Below, piece after piece: positions 8,415 through 17,169 of a stretch of DNA of 64,000 nucleotides. The notes under the pieces were generated by a model that was not told the DNA's origin, ran no database searches, and saw only the letters and a program-made list of their open reading frames with translations. The stretch is from Candidatus Poribacteria bacterium (GTDB taxonomy: Bacteria; Poribacteria; WGA-4E; WGA-3G): NCBI GenBank assembly GCA_022826805.1, contig JAJDUH010000036.1:1-64000 (forward strand), written 5' to 3'. Each line of letters starts with the position of its first letter. Position 1 is the stretch's first letter. The translations under genes were made by a program, and so were the position numbers.

Positions 8415-9179
8415 ATGATTCTAAGAAATTTTGGCGCAATTTGCATCCTCGGCGTACTCTTTACGATGTTCTGGTATATCAACGCCGCTGATGCCCAAGA
8501 CTTTGTAACAGATGGACTCGTCGCCATGTGGACCCTCAACGACGCGGATATTGACGGTAAAGTTGTCAAAGACGTCTTTGGAGGCGAAGATGCGAAAATC
8601 GAGGGCACCCTTAAATCCGTCGAGGGTGCGACTGATGGCACGGGGGAAGCGTTGGAATTTGAAGGGGATAGTTACATCGAAATCCCAGCGATGGGTGAGT
8701 TTGAACATGTGAGTATTGAATGCTATGCGCTTGAAGGACAGTTCGGCGGCATTCAAGGCATCGTATCTACATGGCAGTGGGCACCAGGCAAAGTCCACTT
8801 CAAATTTGAGGGCAACCAAATCCAAGTTCATAAGAACGATGGTGTGAAAATCCGATTAAATGCTGAGGAGGATCGGTGGTATCACATCATTTACACCAGC
8901 AATACCAAAGACAGTGAGTTGAAACTCTATGTTGATGGTGAATTGGTTGACGAAGGGAACGCCGGTGGAACCCCTGAACTGATGGACGAACGTCGTATCG
9001 GTAGCGAACACGACGGTAGATTCCTGATTGGTATGATTGATAACGTCCGTATTTATGATCGGATTCTTGACGAAGCTGAGGTTAAACAGAACTTTGAGTC
9101 GCAAAGCGATTCATTGCCTGTTGAACCTGCTGGAAAACTCTCGACTACTTGGGGGTACCTCAAGGGTTTAAGAAATTAA
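8415..9179 (+). CDS. Secreted LamG/concanavalin-A-like domain protein
   Basis: The ATG at 8415 follows AAAGGAGC with good spacing and gives 254 residues. The first 27 residues are a signal peptide (ILGVLFTMFWYINAADA). The body is a LamG-like jelly roll: GLVAMWTLNDADIDG at the start, DSYIEIPAMGEFEHVSIECY, RWYHIIYTSNT, KLYVDGELVDEG and GMIDNVRIYDRILDEAEV near the end. Such domains bind carbohydrates or other ligands outside the cell. There is no catalytic module, so a binding role is likely. The short tail (KLSTTWGYLKGLRN) is separate from the fold. Confidence 0.8.
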   Translation: MILRNFGAICILGVLFTMFWYINAADAQDFVTDGLVAMWTLNDADIDGKVVKDVFGGEDAKIEGTLKSVEGATDGTGEALEFEGDSYIEIPAMGEFEHVSIECYALEGQFGGIQGIVSTWQWAPGKVHFKFEGNQIQVHKNDGVKIRLNAEEDRWYHIIYTSNTKDSELKLYVDGELVDEGNAGGTPELMDERRIGSEHDGRFLIGMIDNVRIYDRILDEAEVKQNFESQSDSLPVEPAGKLSTTWGYLKGLRN

Positions 9180-9183
9180 AAAC

Positions 9184-9330
9184 GGTTATGGGTTGTCAGT
9201 TATGGGTTGTCAGTTAAGGAATGCGTCTATTGAACCAGCACCCTCTGAAACTGAAAATGCTTGGAAGGAGTGAATCGGTACAGATGGCTCTTGAACTGAA
9301 AACTGAAGACCGACAACTGAAAACCATTCA
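9184..9330. repeat. Interspersed repeat element, copy 6, overlapping a gene start
   Basis: TTATGGGTTGTCAGTTATGGG words on the left and ACTGAAAACTGAAGACCGACA words on the right. The right arm runs into the reading frame of the nucleotidyltransferase gene. Confidence 0.65.
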
Positions 9331-10231
9331 GAAGGCAGTTATACCTATTGCTGGATACGGGACACGCCTTTTCCCCGCAACGAAAGCCGTGCCAAAAGCG
9401 CTCTTTCCAATTATCGCTCAGGATGGTTTCGCAAAACCGATCATTCAGTTGATTATTGAGGAGGCACTAACGGCAGGTGTGGAGGAGGTGTGTCTCGTCG
9501 CTCAGCCTCAACAGGTTGAGCCGATTGCTGATTATTTTTCTGGCAACGTTGTTGCTGCTATTCGTGAAAAAGCGGAGTTGGCAGGGCAGGCAGACCGTCT
9601 GGAAGAGATAGGCGAGCGGTTACATTTCGCAATTCAGGTGGAGCCGGAAGGATTTGGGCATGCTATCTATTGTGCGAGAGATTTCGCCGCGGGTGAACCG
9701 GTCATCGTGCTGCTTGGCGACCATCTCTATATTTCAGAGTCAGGCGACTCTTGTACCAGACAACTCGCAGAGGTCTATGTGAAGGTTGGGCGGTCAGTCA
9801 CGAGTCTTGATCTTTGTCATGAGAGCGAACTCTCACTCAACGGTGTTGTTCACGGGAACCCTTCTGTTGAATCTCCTCGGCTCTATACATTAACACAGAT
9901 TTCCGAAAAACCGGCAGTCGAATACGCACGGAAACACCTCCGCGTCGAAGGTATCCCAGAACGGCAATATCTCTGCAACTTCGGCATAGACCTTCTCAGC
10001 CCACTTCTCTTCGATATTCTGGATTATAACTACAGGCACCAAGTCCTGACGCACGGCGAGATTCAACTGCGAGATGCAATGACAGAGATGATAAAACAGG
10101 AAGGCATGTACGGTTATCAGGTCGCTGGGAGCCGTTACGATACAGGGAACCCACAGGAGCTGCTAAGGACTGTCAACGCCTTTGGATTAGAAGGTCCCTA
10201 TCGGAAAGTGCTTGAGAAGCCCATCCTGTAA
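9284..10231 (+). CDS. galU: UTP--glucose-1-phosphate uridylyltransferase family nucleotidyltransferase
   Basis: The sugar-nucleotide transferase signature IPIAGYGTRLFPATKAVPK matches GalU, followed by KPIIQLIIEEALTAGVEEV and GEPVIVLLGDHLYIS. GalU makes UDP-glucose from UTP and glucose-1-phosphate for polysaccharides and sugar interconversion. The start is uncertain: the frame is open from 9221, and ATG 9284 has GGAAGGAG at a long 14-base spacing. The first 15 codons after it are translated repeat. The conserved domain begins at about 9331, where only an ATT is available. Related specificities (CTP or dTTP) cannot be excluded by eye. Confidence 0.8.
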   Translation: MALELKTEDRQLKTIQKAVIPIAGYGTRLFPATKAVPKALFPIIAQDGFAKPIIQLIIEEALTAGVEEVCLVAQPQQVEPIADYFSGNVVAAIREKAELAGQADRLEEIGERLHFAIQVEPEGFGHAIYCARDFAAGEPVIVLLGDHLYISESGDSCTRQLAEVYVKVGRSVTSLDLCHESELSLNGVVHGNPSVESPRLYTLTQISEKPAVEYARKHLRVEGIPERQYLCNFGIDLLSPLLFDILDYNYRHQVLTHGEIQLRDAMTEMIKQEGMYGYQVAGSRYDTGNPQELLRTVNAFGLEGPYRKVLEKPIL

Positions 10232-10236
10232 ACAGT

Positions 10237-10947
10237 TTAGTCTAATGTTTCCCCGACTTCTAACGCAATAATTTCTACGTCCTGAGATGCGGTCAATTCT
10301 CGGAGTTCTTCAGGTGTTCCTGTTAGCAACGGGAAGGTTCCGTAGTGGATAGGCAGAATCGCTGGCACGTTGAGCAATTGTGCGGCGTAAGCGGCTTCGC
10401 GCGGTCCCATTGTAAAATGGTCGCCGATGGGAAGCAGTGCTAAGTCGGGTTGATAGATCTCGCCGATGATGCGCATGTCCCCAAAGACGTTGGTATCTCC
10501 AGCATGGTAAATTTTATAGCCGTTCCCAAATTCAATCACGTAGCCTGCGGGTTCACCCAGATAGACAGTTGTGCCGTTTTCTTCTGTGAAACTGCTACTG
10601 TGGTTTGCTGAAACCATTGTTGCCTTTATATTTCCGACTGTGACTGTACCACCCTTGTTCATTCCAATCGTGTTTTCGACGCCCTGTTTACCAAGCCATC
10701 CTGCGATTTCGACAATGGACACGATTGTAGGTGTGTATGTTTTGGCAAGCGGCACGGCATCACTGATATGGTCGGCGTGTCCGTGTGTTATGAGGATAAC
10801 ATCAAGGTTGTCAAAGGTCTTGAGTTCGTCAGGGCACACTGGGTTATGGGTTACCCACGGGTCGATGAGGAGCGTTTGTCCGTCTGCTTCGATTTTGAAA
10901 GTGGAATGTCCGAGCCATGTCAGACGAATACCGTTGTTAAGTTTCAT
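10237..10947 (-). CDS. UPF0173 family metal-dependent hydrolase (metallo-beta-lactamase fold)
   Basis: A 236-residue protein with the compact MBL fold. The N-terminus TWLGHSTFKIEADGQTLLID is typical of UPF0173. The metal-binding motif THGHADH is intact, and later YHAGDTNVFGDM and LPIHYGTF supply the other expected histidine and aspartate ligands. The natural substrate of the family is not established. AAGGA precedes the ATG. It is convergent with galU, with only 5 bases between their stop codons. Confidence 0.88.
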   Translation of the reverse strand: MKLNNGIRLTWLGHSTFKIEADGQTLLIDPWVTHNPVCPDELKTFDNLDVILITHGHADHISDAVPLAKTYTPTIVSIVEIAGWLGKQGVENTIGMNKGGTVTVGNIKATMVSANHSSSFTEENGTTVYLGEPAGYVIEFGNGYKIYHAGDTNVFGDMRIIGEIYQPDLALLPIGDHFTMGPREAAYAAQLLNVPAILPIHYGTFPLLTGTPEELRELTASQDVEIIALEVGETLD

Positions 10948-11066
10948 TTTTTTAATTATTCCTTGCGGTAAAGTAACGGGGGTTATGTTTATAACGTGCC
11001 TTTCTTCAGAGTCGCCTGCGCCGTTGTTGCAGGTTTAGGTTTTTGTTTGCAAAGAATACATTGCTC

Positions 11067-12191
11067 TTAAGGTGGTTTCCCAAACAGAATTGCCTTTAGT
11101 CTTTGGGCGATAATTTCTACTTCTCCCGGCATTAGGGTTTGTCCGTTGATAACTACGCCATTTTCGCCTCCGCCTGCGATGTCAATGGCGGGATCGCCTG
11201 TTTGCAACTGCTGGAGGATTTCGTCTCGTGTGATGCCGAGTTGCTCGGTGTCAAATCGGATTTCGGTACGTGGCATTGGTTGCCCGGCTTCGGATGGAAA
11301 ACTGCGGTGCACTGTAACGCCTTGGATATCCTTGAAGACCTCAGCGTAGTAAGTAACCTGATCTTCGTAAGATTGTTGGACTTCGCTGTGGTCCTGATTC
11401 AGATACCATTCCACTGCTGCGAGGAGTCCTACCAGCTCTTCTTTACCTACCTTCATTCCCCTACCGATGAACGGATGCGGTGGTCCATTGAAAGCAATCG
11501 CTTCAATTAGCGATTTTTTTCCGACGATTAACCCGCTGCTCTGGGGACCTTGTAACCCTTTTCCTCCGCTAAAGAGTGCCAAATCTGCGCCCATCTGCGT
11601 GAAATGCCATAGATTTTCTGGGGGTGGTAGTTGCGCGGCGGCGTCAACGATGAGCGGAACACCGTGCTTTTGGGCAATGGAAATGGCTTTTTCGTAGGGG
11701 ACCCAGAGGTGTTCTCTGCTTGGGTTGGCGAAGTAGAAAATTGCAGCAGTTTTCTCGGTGATGGCACTTTCGAGTTCGTCAGAGGTCGTGCCGTTTTCGT
11801 CGCCTATCTCTACGAATGTGACACCTACCTGTCGAACAGCAAAGTCGTATCCGACGCGCCCATGGCGGTGCACAATGACTTCACTTTTCATTGAAGCGTC
11901 GAGATGAGGTAACTTTTCGCGTTTGGTAGCATCAAGTCCAGTGACACACGCAGCAGTGCTGAGTGTCAAGGCAGCGGCGGCACCGCAAGAGACGTACGCC
12001 GCCTCGTTATGCGTGAGTTTCGCGATTTCTTCACCGACCCGTTTTTGCAGTTCGATGATGTCTACGAAGTGTTTCGATGCGTCAACCATCGCCGCAACGA
12101 CTTCGGACGGCATGATAGAGCCACCGAGTCGCGTGAGCGTCGCGTTACCGTTGATCACTGTGCGGATGCCGAGGCGTTTATAGATATTCAT
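11067..12191 (-). CDS. PLP-dependent SelA/DgaE-like protein (aminotransferase fold)
   Basis: A 374-residue fold-type I PLP protein. It opens MNIYKRLGIRTVINGNATLTRLGG, the pattern of the SelA-like family that includes DgaE (D-glucosaminate-6-phosphate ammonia-lyase). VDAAAQLPPPE holds the usual PLP-nitrogen aspartate and FSGGKGLQGPQSSG the likely Schiff-base lysine. No selenocysteine genes are nearby, so an ammonia-lyase or related role on an amino sugar or amino acid is more likely than selenium transfer; this is inference. The start abuts a repeat element and has no clear Shine-Dalgarno. Confidence 0.82.
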   Translation of the reverse strand: MNIYKRLGIRTVINGNATLTRLGGSIMPSEVVAAMVDASKHFVDIIELQKRVGEEIAKLTHNEAAYVSCGAAAALTLSTAACVTGLDATKREKLPHLDASMKSEVIVHRHGRVGYDFAVRQVGVTFVEIGDENGTTSDELESAITEKTAAIFYFANPSREHLWVPYEKAISIAQKHGVPLIVDAAAQLPPPENLWHFTQMGADLALFSGGKGLQGPQSSGLIVGKKSLIEAIAFNGPPHPFIGRGMKVGKEELVGLLAAVEWYLNQDHSEVQQSYEDQVTYYAEVFKDIQGVTVHRSFPSEAGQPMPRTEIRFDTEQLGITRDEILQQLQTGDPAIDIAGGGENGVVINGQTLMPGEVEIIAQRLKAILFGKPP

Positions 12192-12193
12192 TT

Positions 12194-12370
12194 TTTAAGG
12201 GTTGTCGGTTATTGGTATGGATTGCTGACGCAATCCTTTCGGTTGTCGGTGAAGAGATTTCCTTGTAACAATTCACAGGAACTTGAAGTGCTGCAAAAAA
12301 TAGTAAACTGTTCCATCGAAGGCTCTTACCTAACGACTGACAACTGAAAGCCTGCGTAGCAGGCGCACCT
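12194..12370. repeat. Interspersed inverted-repeat element, copy 7, with two internal hairpins
   Basis: GTTGTCGGTTATTGG on the left and CTAACGACTGACAACTG on the right. Two hairpins are embedded: GGATTGC 12219-12225 with GCAATCC 12230-12236, and GCCTGC 12350-12355, loop GTA, GCAGGC 12359-12364. It lies between genes on the minus strand. Confidence 0.75.
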
Positions 12371-12378
12371 ATAACTAT

Positions 12379-13191
12379 TTATCCCACTTCTTCGCCGTCT
12401 AATTTACCGACATGGAGGTCAATCTCATCGCGAGATTCGATCTTGTCCACTTTGCCGTCTGCCATGTGGAAGATCCGGTCGGAAACATCTAACATCTTAT
12501 GATCGTGTGTTGCGGTGATAATGGTCACACCGTTTTCAGCATTGAGTCGACGGAGCAGGGCGATAATTTCCAACCCAGTTTTGGTATCAAGGTTTCCCGT
12601 CGGTTCGTCAGCGAGAACGATCGCTGGGTCGTTTGCGAGAGAACGTGCGATTGCAACGCGCTGTTGTTGTCCACCAGAAAGTTCTAACGGCTTGTGTTGC
12701 ACACGGTCACCGAGCCCGACAAGAGAGAGTAGGCTGACCCCCTTTTCTCTGCTGTCGTCGGCACTCATACCAGCAAAAATCATCGGGAGTGAGACGTTTT
12801 CGAGTGCTGTCATGACGGGGATGAGGTTAAACGCCTGAAAGATATAACCGATCTTTCGGCAGCGAAGCCATGCGAGTTCGTACGCATCAAGTTGAGCGAT
12901 GTCTACTTCATCGATGTAGACTCTGCCTTCAGTGGGTTTGTCCAATCCACCAATCATATTGAAGAGCGTTGATTTTCCGGAGCCAGAAGGCCCCATAATT
13001 GAGATGTATTCACCGCGCTGGATTTGGAAATTAACGCCGCGGAGTGCATCAACCGTCTGCGTTCCCATCTCATAGCGTTTAATGAGGTTCCGCACGCGGA
13101 CTGTGTTTTCTTTTGGCAGAACACGCTGGAACTTTTCCGGTGTTTCGGCGAGAATTGCACCAACATCGCCTATTTCTGTTGGTATGTTCAT
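12379..13191 (-). CDS. MacB/LolD-type ABC transporter ATPase
   Basis: The ATG at 13191 is preferred because AAGGAG lies six bases upstream; an ATG seven codons earlier is less likely. The product is 270 residues with Walker A (GPSGSGKST), signature (LSGGQQQRVAIARSL), Walker B (IVLADEPTGNLD) and H-loop (ATHDHK), the profile of ATPases that drive FtsX/MacB permeases. About 35 residues precede the ABC domain. It is the last gene of the minus-strand cluster that starts with the giant permease at 24764, its probable partner. Confidence 0.9.
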   Translation of the reverse strand: MNIPTEIGDVGAILAETPEKFQRVLPKENTVRVRNLIKRYEMGTQTVDALRGVNFQIQRGEYISIMGPSGSGKSTLFNMIGGLDKPTEGRVYIDEVDIAQLDAYELAWLRCRKIGYIFQAFNLIPVMTALENVSLPMIFAGMSADDSREKGVSLLSLVGLGDRVQHKPLELSGGQQQRVAIARSLANDPAIVLADEPTGNLDTKTGLEIIALLRRLNAENGVTIITATHDHKMLDVSDRIFHMADGKVDKIESRDEIDLHVGKLDGEEVG

Positions 13192-13207
13192 TTTTTTCTC
13201 CTTATTA

Positions 13208-13285
13208 GTCATCGATATTCAGTTTTCAGTTAAGTGAACCTTTTTTAACTGTACGATAATCGATAACTGACAACTGTTCGTCTAA
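13208..13285. repeat. Interspersed inverted-repeat element, copy 8 (short)
   Basis: TATTCAGTTTTCAGTTAAG on the left and GATAATCGATAACTGACAAC on the right with only about 20 bases between. Confidence 0.65.
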
Positions 13286-13314
13286 TAACCTTTGCTTTCT
13301 ATCTGTCTTTTCAA

Positions 13315-13782
13315 CTACCGTTTCTGTAGGAATCCAAAAAGGCTCTGTTTTTCAGGTTCGGGTTCTGGCGTTGCGGGGGCATTCTGTTGGGTGTCGGGGA
13401 TGGCGAACCCTATGAAGTTCCGTTTCCCAAGTTGCTGCATAAACGTAAAAAGCGACGTTTCTGCCTCTTTTCGAGTCAGTTGGTACTGGTTTTGGACCCC
13501 CTTAACAATTTGTGAGATGGTATGTTTACCATCGCACATTTGCCAGACATAAGTCCCGATAGAATCTAAGACAATTACCCTTTTATTAGGGAGCATAAAG
13601 AATTTACTTGCGAATCGTACCCAGAGTTTGTCTTTCTGGGGGATGACAAGCGACGCCTCACCTTTGTCGTCTATCTCCCAGGTAATCAACTGGTTTCGAA
13701 CTGGGAATGATTTCATGACCTGTGTGCGGTCTACATCAGGACGTTTTTTAAGTTTGAGAGCGTAAAGGAGTCTGTTGATCAT
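13315..13782 (-). CDS. PqqD-like (RRE-fold) protein
   Basis: The 155-residue protein has a central PqqD-like domain at about residues 65-125 (VLDSIGTYVWQMCDGKHTIS, then QLTRKEAETSLFTFMQQL). In PqqD and RRE domains this winged-helix fold binds a precursor peptide for RiPP enzymes. No radical SAM enzyme, cyclodehydratase or obvious precursor peptide is present here. Instead it sits between an ABC ATPase and unknown genes in one minus-strand cluster. It has about 60 extra N-terminal residues and a proline/glutamate-rich tail. A peptide-binding adaptor for the exporter is inference. Confidence 0.75.
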   Translation of the reverse strand: MINRLLYALKLKKRPDVDRTQVMKSFPVRNQLITWEIDDKGEASLVIPQKDKLWVRFASKFFMLPNKRVIVLDSIGTYVWQMCDGKHTISQIVKGVQNQYQLTRKEAETSLFTFMQQLGKRNFIGFAIPDTQQNAPATPEPEPEKQSLFGFLQKR

Positions 13783-13791
13783 TTTTTTAAT

Positions 13792-13925
13792 GGTTTTGAG
13801 TTACGGGTTTTGGGTTGTTGGTTAAGAGAGGAACGTGTAACAATCTTTTCGTCTTGGGGTACGCCAACGTCGGGTCGATTGTCACCAGAACGTCTCTTAA
13901 CTTATAACCTCTTAACCAAAAACTA
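13792..13925. repeat. Interspersed inverted-repeat element, copy 9
   Basis: TTTTGAGTTACGGGTTTTGG and TTGTTGGTTAAGAGAGG on the left; CTTAACTTATAACCTCTTAACC on the right. The arms are more diverged than in other copies, but the architecture is the same. Confidence 0.6.
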
Positions 13926-14963
13926 TAACTGGCATTTGATGCTTTCGGCGACCTTTTGGACGGTCGGTTGTGCATTCATACTACTGATAGACTGAATAAC
14001 GTAGATACGGTTAGAATGATTGCATCGCCATAGGTGAAATACGAGCGTTGTCCGTTTGGATAGTTTGTCAAGTGCCAACACTGGTGTGAGTGGTATGCCA
14101 TCGTAGAGCCGCGTCTGTTGTCCAATCAGCGTGAGGTGTTCGTCTTCGGTGTCTGTGCGTGACGTTACTTCAAACCCATAGCCGCGAATCGCTTTTGCGT
14201 ATTTGGCGCGAAACCATGCCTCAAGCGGGTTTGGTGTGTCCTTGTAATCGCCTAACATTACCTCTGCTGGTCCATACCGTTCGACGCTCAGGCTGCCTCG
14301 GTCAGGCGGTAGGGAAGGCTTCTTGACTTCAATAGTGCCGTTATTTCGCAGACGGTTACTTGCCAATTTAGCGAGTTTTGTCACACTTTGAAAGCGTTCT
14401 TTTTTGGCAACGAAGGCGAACAGCAGATAACCGCTTAGCAGTTTCTGGCGTTCTAATTTGTATTCTCTGGGAACACCCAACTTCAGTCCGTAAGCACTCC
14501 AGAGTGTCTGTGGTGCGTCCCCGTTATCCACAATTGACTGAAAAATACGGAGGACTGTGGGACGCCAATTCTCTTTGAGCCGTCCCATCACCTGTACAAT
14601 CGTAATCCGGTTTCCGACATGGAAAATCAGTCCATTGGCACGGATACTACCTTTCCAACTAAAACCGAGGACAGTACGTCCCTCAGAAAACTCAGGGTCT
14701 TTGATGAGATTGACGTTCCGTCGAAAGGAGAGTTCAGCACCTTTCTTGTAGGTTTTACGAATCAGCTTGAAATATTCGTCAAGCGTTGCATGCAGATCAG
14801 GCTTCTTGCGTCGAGTGGGTGCCCATTTGAGTTCAAGACGCGGCATGTCTGCATCGTCGAGTCGCAGATAACCTGTTTTCTGATCTCCGCTGAGTCCGCT
14901 GAGTTCCCAGGTTGTCGGGATTTCGAGTTGTATACCTGCCCAGCCAAAAACAGTCCAGTCCAT
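13923..14963 (-). CDS. Protein of unknown function, cluster member
   Basis: A 346-residue soluble protein with no signal peptide or membrane span. I do not recognise the family. Its two halves look alike in style: WAGIQLEIPTTWELSGL at the start of the first and AYGLKLGVPREYKLERQ at the start of the second, each followed by a basic helical stretch. This suggests a duplicated alpha/beta domain of the DcrB/PsbP-like kind, which is a guess from pattern only. It lies between the PqqD-like gene and the OPT-like membrane gene, and both neighbours are on the same strand, so a shared role is likely. The ATG follows a repeat and an A-rich tract, without a Shine-Dalgarno. Confidence 0.7.
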   Translation of the reverse strand: MDWTVFGWAGIQLEIPTTWELSGLSGDQKTGYLRLDDADMPRLELKWAPTRRKKPDLHATLDEYFKLIRKTYKKGAELSFRRNVNLIKDPEFSEGRTVLGFSWKGSIRANGLIFHVGNRITIVQVMGRLKENWRPTVLRIFQSIVDNGDAPQTLWSAYGLKLGVPREYKLERQKLLSGYLLFAFVAKKERFQSVTKLAKLASNRLRNNGTIEVKKPSLPPDRGSLSVERYGPAEVMLGDYKDTPNPLEAWFRAKYAKAIRGYGFEVTSRTDTEDEHLTLIGQQTRLYDGIPLTPVLALDKLSKRTTLVFHLWRCNHSNRIYVIQSISSMNAQPTVQKVAESIKCQL

Positions 14964-14973
14964 TTTTTTTATA

Positions 14974-15070
14974 ATTGTCAGTTGTCAGTTATCAGTTGTC
15001 AGTGAAAACAATTTGTAGTGTTCAAGATACACGTAACTACCACAAAGCTTAACTGACAACTGAAAGCGAA
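14974..15070. repeat. Interspersed inverted-repeat element, copy 10
   Basis: TTGTCAGTTGTCAGTTATCA on the left and CTTAACTGACAACTGAAAGC on the right, with about 50 bases between. Confidence 0.7.
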
Positions 15071-15100
15071 CGAAGTAAACGTCCTAATAGCTGGCCATTG

Positions 15101-17089
15101 CTAAAACGGTTTAACGATGACGGCTTTGGAAACAAGGGCAATTGCGACAGTTCCCATGCCGATGAGTCCGACCCCGCAGGCGAATCCTGCTGCAAGCACG
15201 GGATTAAACATATACCAGCGCCGCATTCCAAATCGCTTGATCATGTAAAACCGCCCGATAACTGCGCCGAGTAGCCGTGCAACCATACTTCCTGGGTCTG
15301 CGCCAATACCACCCACGATACCGTAGTACCACATTGAAGGCAGTTTGAAGATCCATAGCATACCGTAGATTGCAAGGCTTGAAGTGAACCCAGCGGCAAC
15401 ATAATCGCCGCGAATGGCTTGGAGCATTTCGCTACTTCCGTCTCGGAGTGATGTTTTCATGAGACATTCGTCAGTAGCCCAAATGGGCCACATCATCTGG
15501 GCGAATGGGTACTGTGCGCTGGGAATGGGCGCGATCTTCCAGATAAAGTGGAGGACCACAATGCCACTGACGAGCAAAATCGGCATAATCAGCAGTGTAC
15601 CCGAAAGATATGAGGTAAAGGTTGTACCGGTCAGTTCAACGATTCGCCAACTCTGTGTGCCGCGTCCATAATCCTCGTCGGGTAGTGGCGCGAACCAGAT
15701 ATCTACTTCTTCGTAGCGGCTCAAAATAAAGGTAATTTGGTGTAGATACGGAAGTTCAAATAGGTCGCGTCCCAAGACCCCGAAGGTCCGTGCGGTAATA
15801 TACGAATTAAGGGGTGTATAGAGGAATGCGTAGCCGAGCAGGAAACTGATCGGGAAATTTGGGACCATCCAGTGGATAAGCCACACAAATCCGGCCATAC
15901 CAATAACCCAGATTAATCCCATCAACCAGATTGGAAAATCACCCCGGTTCGGAGGCGTCGCGAGGGAGCCTCGTTCACCGGCTTGTTTCTGGGTTCTCCG
16001 TAGTTTAATGACCATCGGAACTGAAGCCGCTAAACCGACAAGTGCGAAGCTAAAGGATTTACCCATGCCATAACTGATCCAGAAATCAAGACCGTTGAAC
16101 AAGTTAACACCGCGGACGTCCAATCCGGGTGTCCATTGATGAAGTATCTCATACCGATATAGGATTTGCGGGTTCAAGATAAATTGCGTTGCCATCGCGG
16201 TGATAAACTCTGACATAACGATCGGGAATGGCAGCACGAACCCAATGACCATCTGTGCGAAATCGGTTCGGAAAGCGAAAACACCTGTTGGTGCGAACCC
16301 TTCAATACTTTGTGTAAAATCTATCCACGGGATTTTCAGGATCTGAATCGGTTGGCTCATCATGACCCCGGTTAATGAAGGCACACCTATATAAAGGAAT
16401 CCCCAGATTAACCCTGCCATAGAGCCGATAGAGAAGACTCGCCATCGCCATGTCTCTTCTTTACCTGTGGTTTCTGCGAGTGCGGTTGCCCCTTGTGCGG
16501 CAATTGGTGCCATCGGATATGGGAGTCGCTCTAGGTCAGCCGTGAGGCGGAACAAGATATATTGTCCACTTACAAACCGCAAGGTACTGAGCAGCTTTCC
16601 GACAAGATAGATACCAATAGGCAGGAACCAGTCCGGATGCAGCAAACTTCGCGTGAGCACACCGACAGAATCCCCTGCTGGCACGATCCAATCCGGGATT
16701 TTATCAGCGATTTCGTAAGAAGCTGCCTGTGGTGTATTGACAAAGTAGGCGTACCAGATAAAGTTCCGGTACTGCAGCCCACTGCCGACAGCAGCACCAG
16801 TCAGTGCGAGGAGCATATAAAGCTCCTGCCGCCTTGCAGTTGTGAAGGAGCGCCGCGCGAGTTCTGTAAATAGAATAACCGCAACCCAAGGCGCTGCATC
16901 AGCCCCAGATTGACCGGATACGTAACTGAGATAAATAGCACCGGGCATCATCAGCAAGCCAACGAAAAGTGCTCCGACGAACACCTTGACCGTTAGCCCA
17001 GACTCAAAGGTACGAATACCACCTTCAATGTCGTATCGTTGCGCCCAAGCTCCCCATTCATCTGCCTGTGATACTCTTTCTCTCGCCAA
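15101..17089 (-). CDS. Multi-span membrane protein, OPT-transporter-like
   Basis: A 662-residue protein with roughly 12 or more hydrophobic spans. The segment DLERLPYPMAPIAAQGATAL resembles the pore motif of oligopeptide/metal-chelate (OPT) transporters, and the end is glycine-rich (AGFACGVGLIGMGTVAI). The length fits OPT proteins. It probably moves a peptide or small conjugate across the inner membrane, but the assignment rests on overall pattern. The ATPase, PqqD-like protein and giant permease on the same strand suggest it belongs to their system. It may be distantly related to the 646-residue membrane protein at 51358-53298. Confidence 0.65.
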   Translation of the reverse strand: MARERVSQADEWGAWAQRYDIEGGIRTFESGLTVKVFVGALFVGLLMMPGAIYLSYVSGQSGADAAPWVAVILFTELARRSFTTARRQELYMLLALTGAAVGSGLQYRNFIWYAYFVNTPQAASYEIADKIPDWIVPAGDSVGVLTRSLLHPDWFLPIGIYLVGKLLSTLRFVSGQYILFRLTADLERLPYPMAPIAAQGATALAETTGKEETWRWRVFSIGSMAGLIWGFLYIGVPSLTGVMMSQPIQILKIPWIDFTQSIEGFAPTGVFAFRTDFAQMVIGFVLPFPIVMSEFITAMATQFILNPQILYRYEILHQWTPGLDVRGVNLFNGLDFWISYGMGKSFSFALVGLAASVPMVIKLRRTQKQAGERGSLATPPNRGDFPIWLMGLIWVIGMAGFVWLIHWMVPNFPISFLLGYAFLYTPLNSYITARTFGVLGRDLFELPYLHQITFILSRYEEVDIWFAPLPDEDYGRGTQSWRIVELTGTTFTSYLSGTLLIMPILLVSGIVVLHFIWKIAPIPSAQYPFAQMMWPIWATDECLMKTSLRDGSSEMLQAIRGDYVAAGFTSSLAIYGMLWIFKLPSMWYYGIVGGIGADPGSMVARLLGAVIGRFYMIKRFGMRRWYMFNPVLAAGFACGVGLIGMGTVAIALVSKAVIVKPF

Positions 17090-17102
17090 ATTGAATGTTC
17101 TC

Positions 17103-17165
17103 CTTTTATCAGTTATCCGTAAGAAGTGTGCTTTCTAACAATTGATAACTGACGACTGATAACTA
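17103..17165. repeat. Interspersed inverted-repeat element, copy 11 (short)
   Basis: TATCAGTTATCCGTAAG on the left and TTGATAACTGACGACTGATA on the right. Confidence 0.6.
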
Positions 17166-17169
17166 ATCC

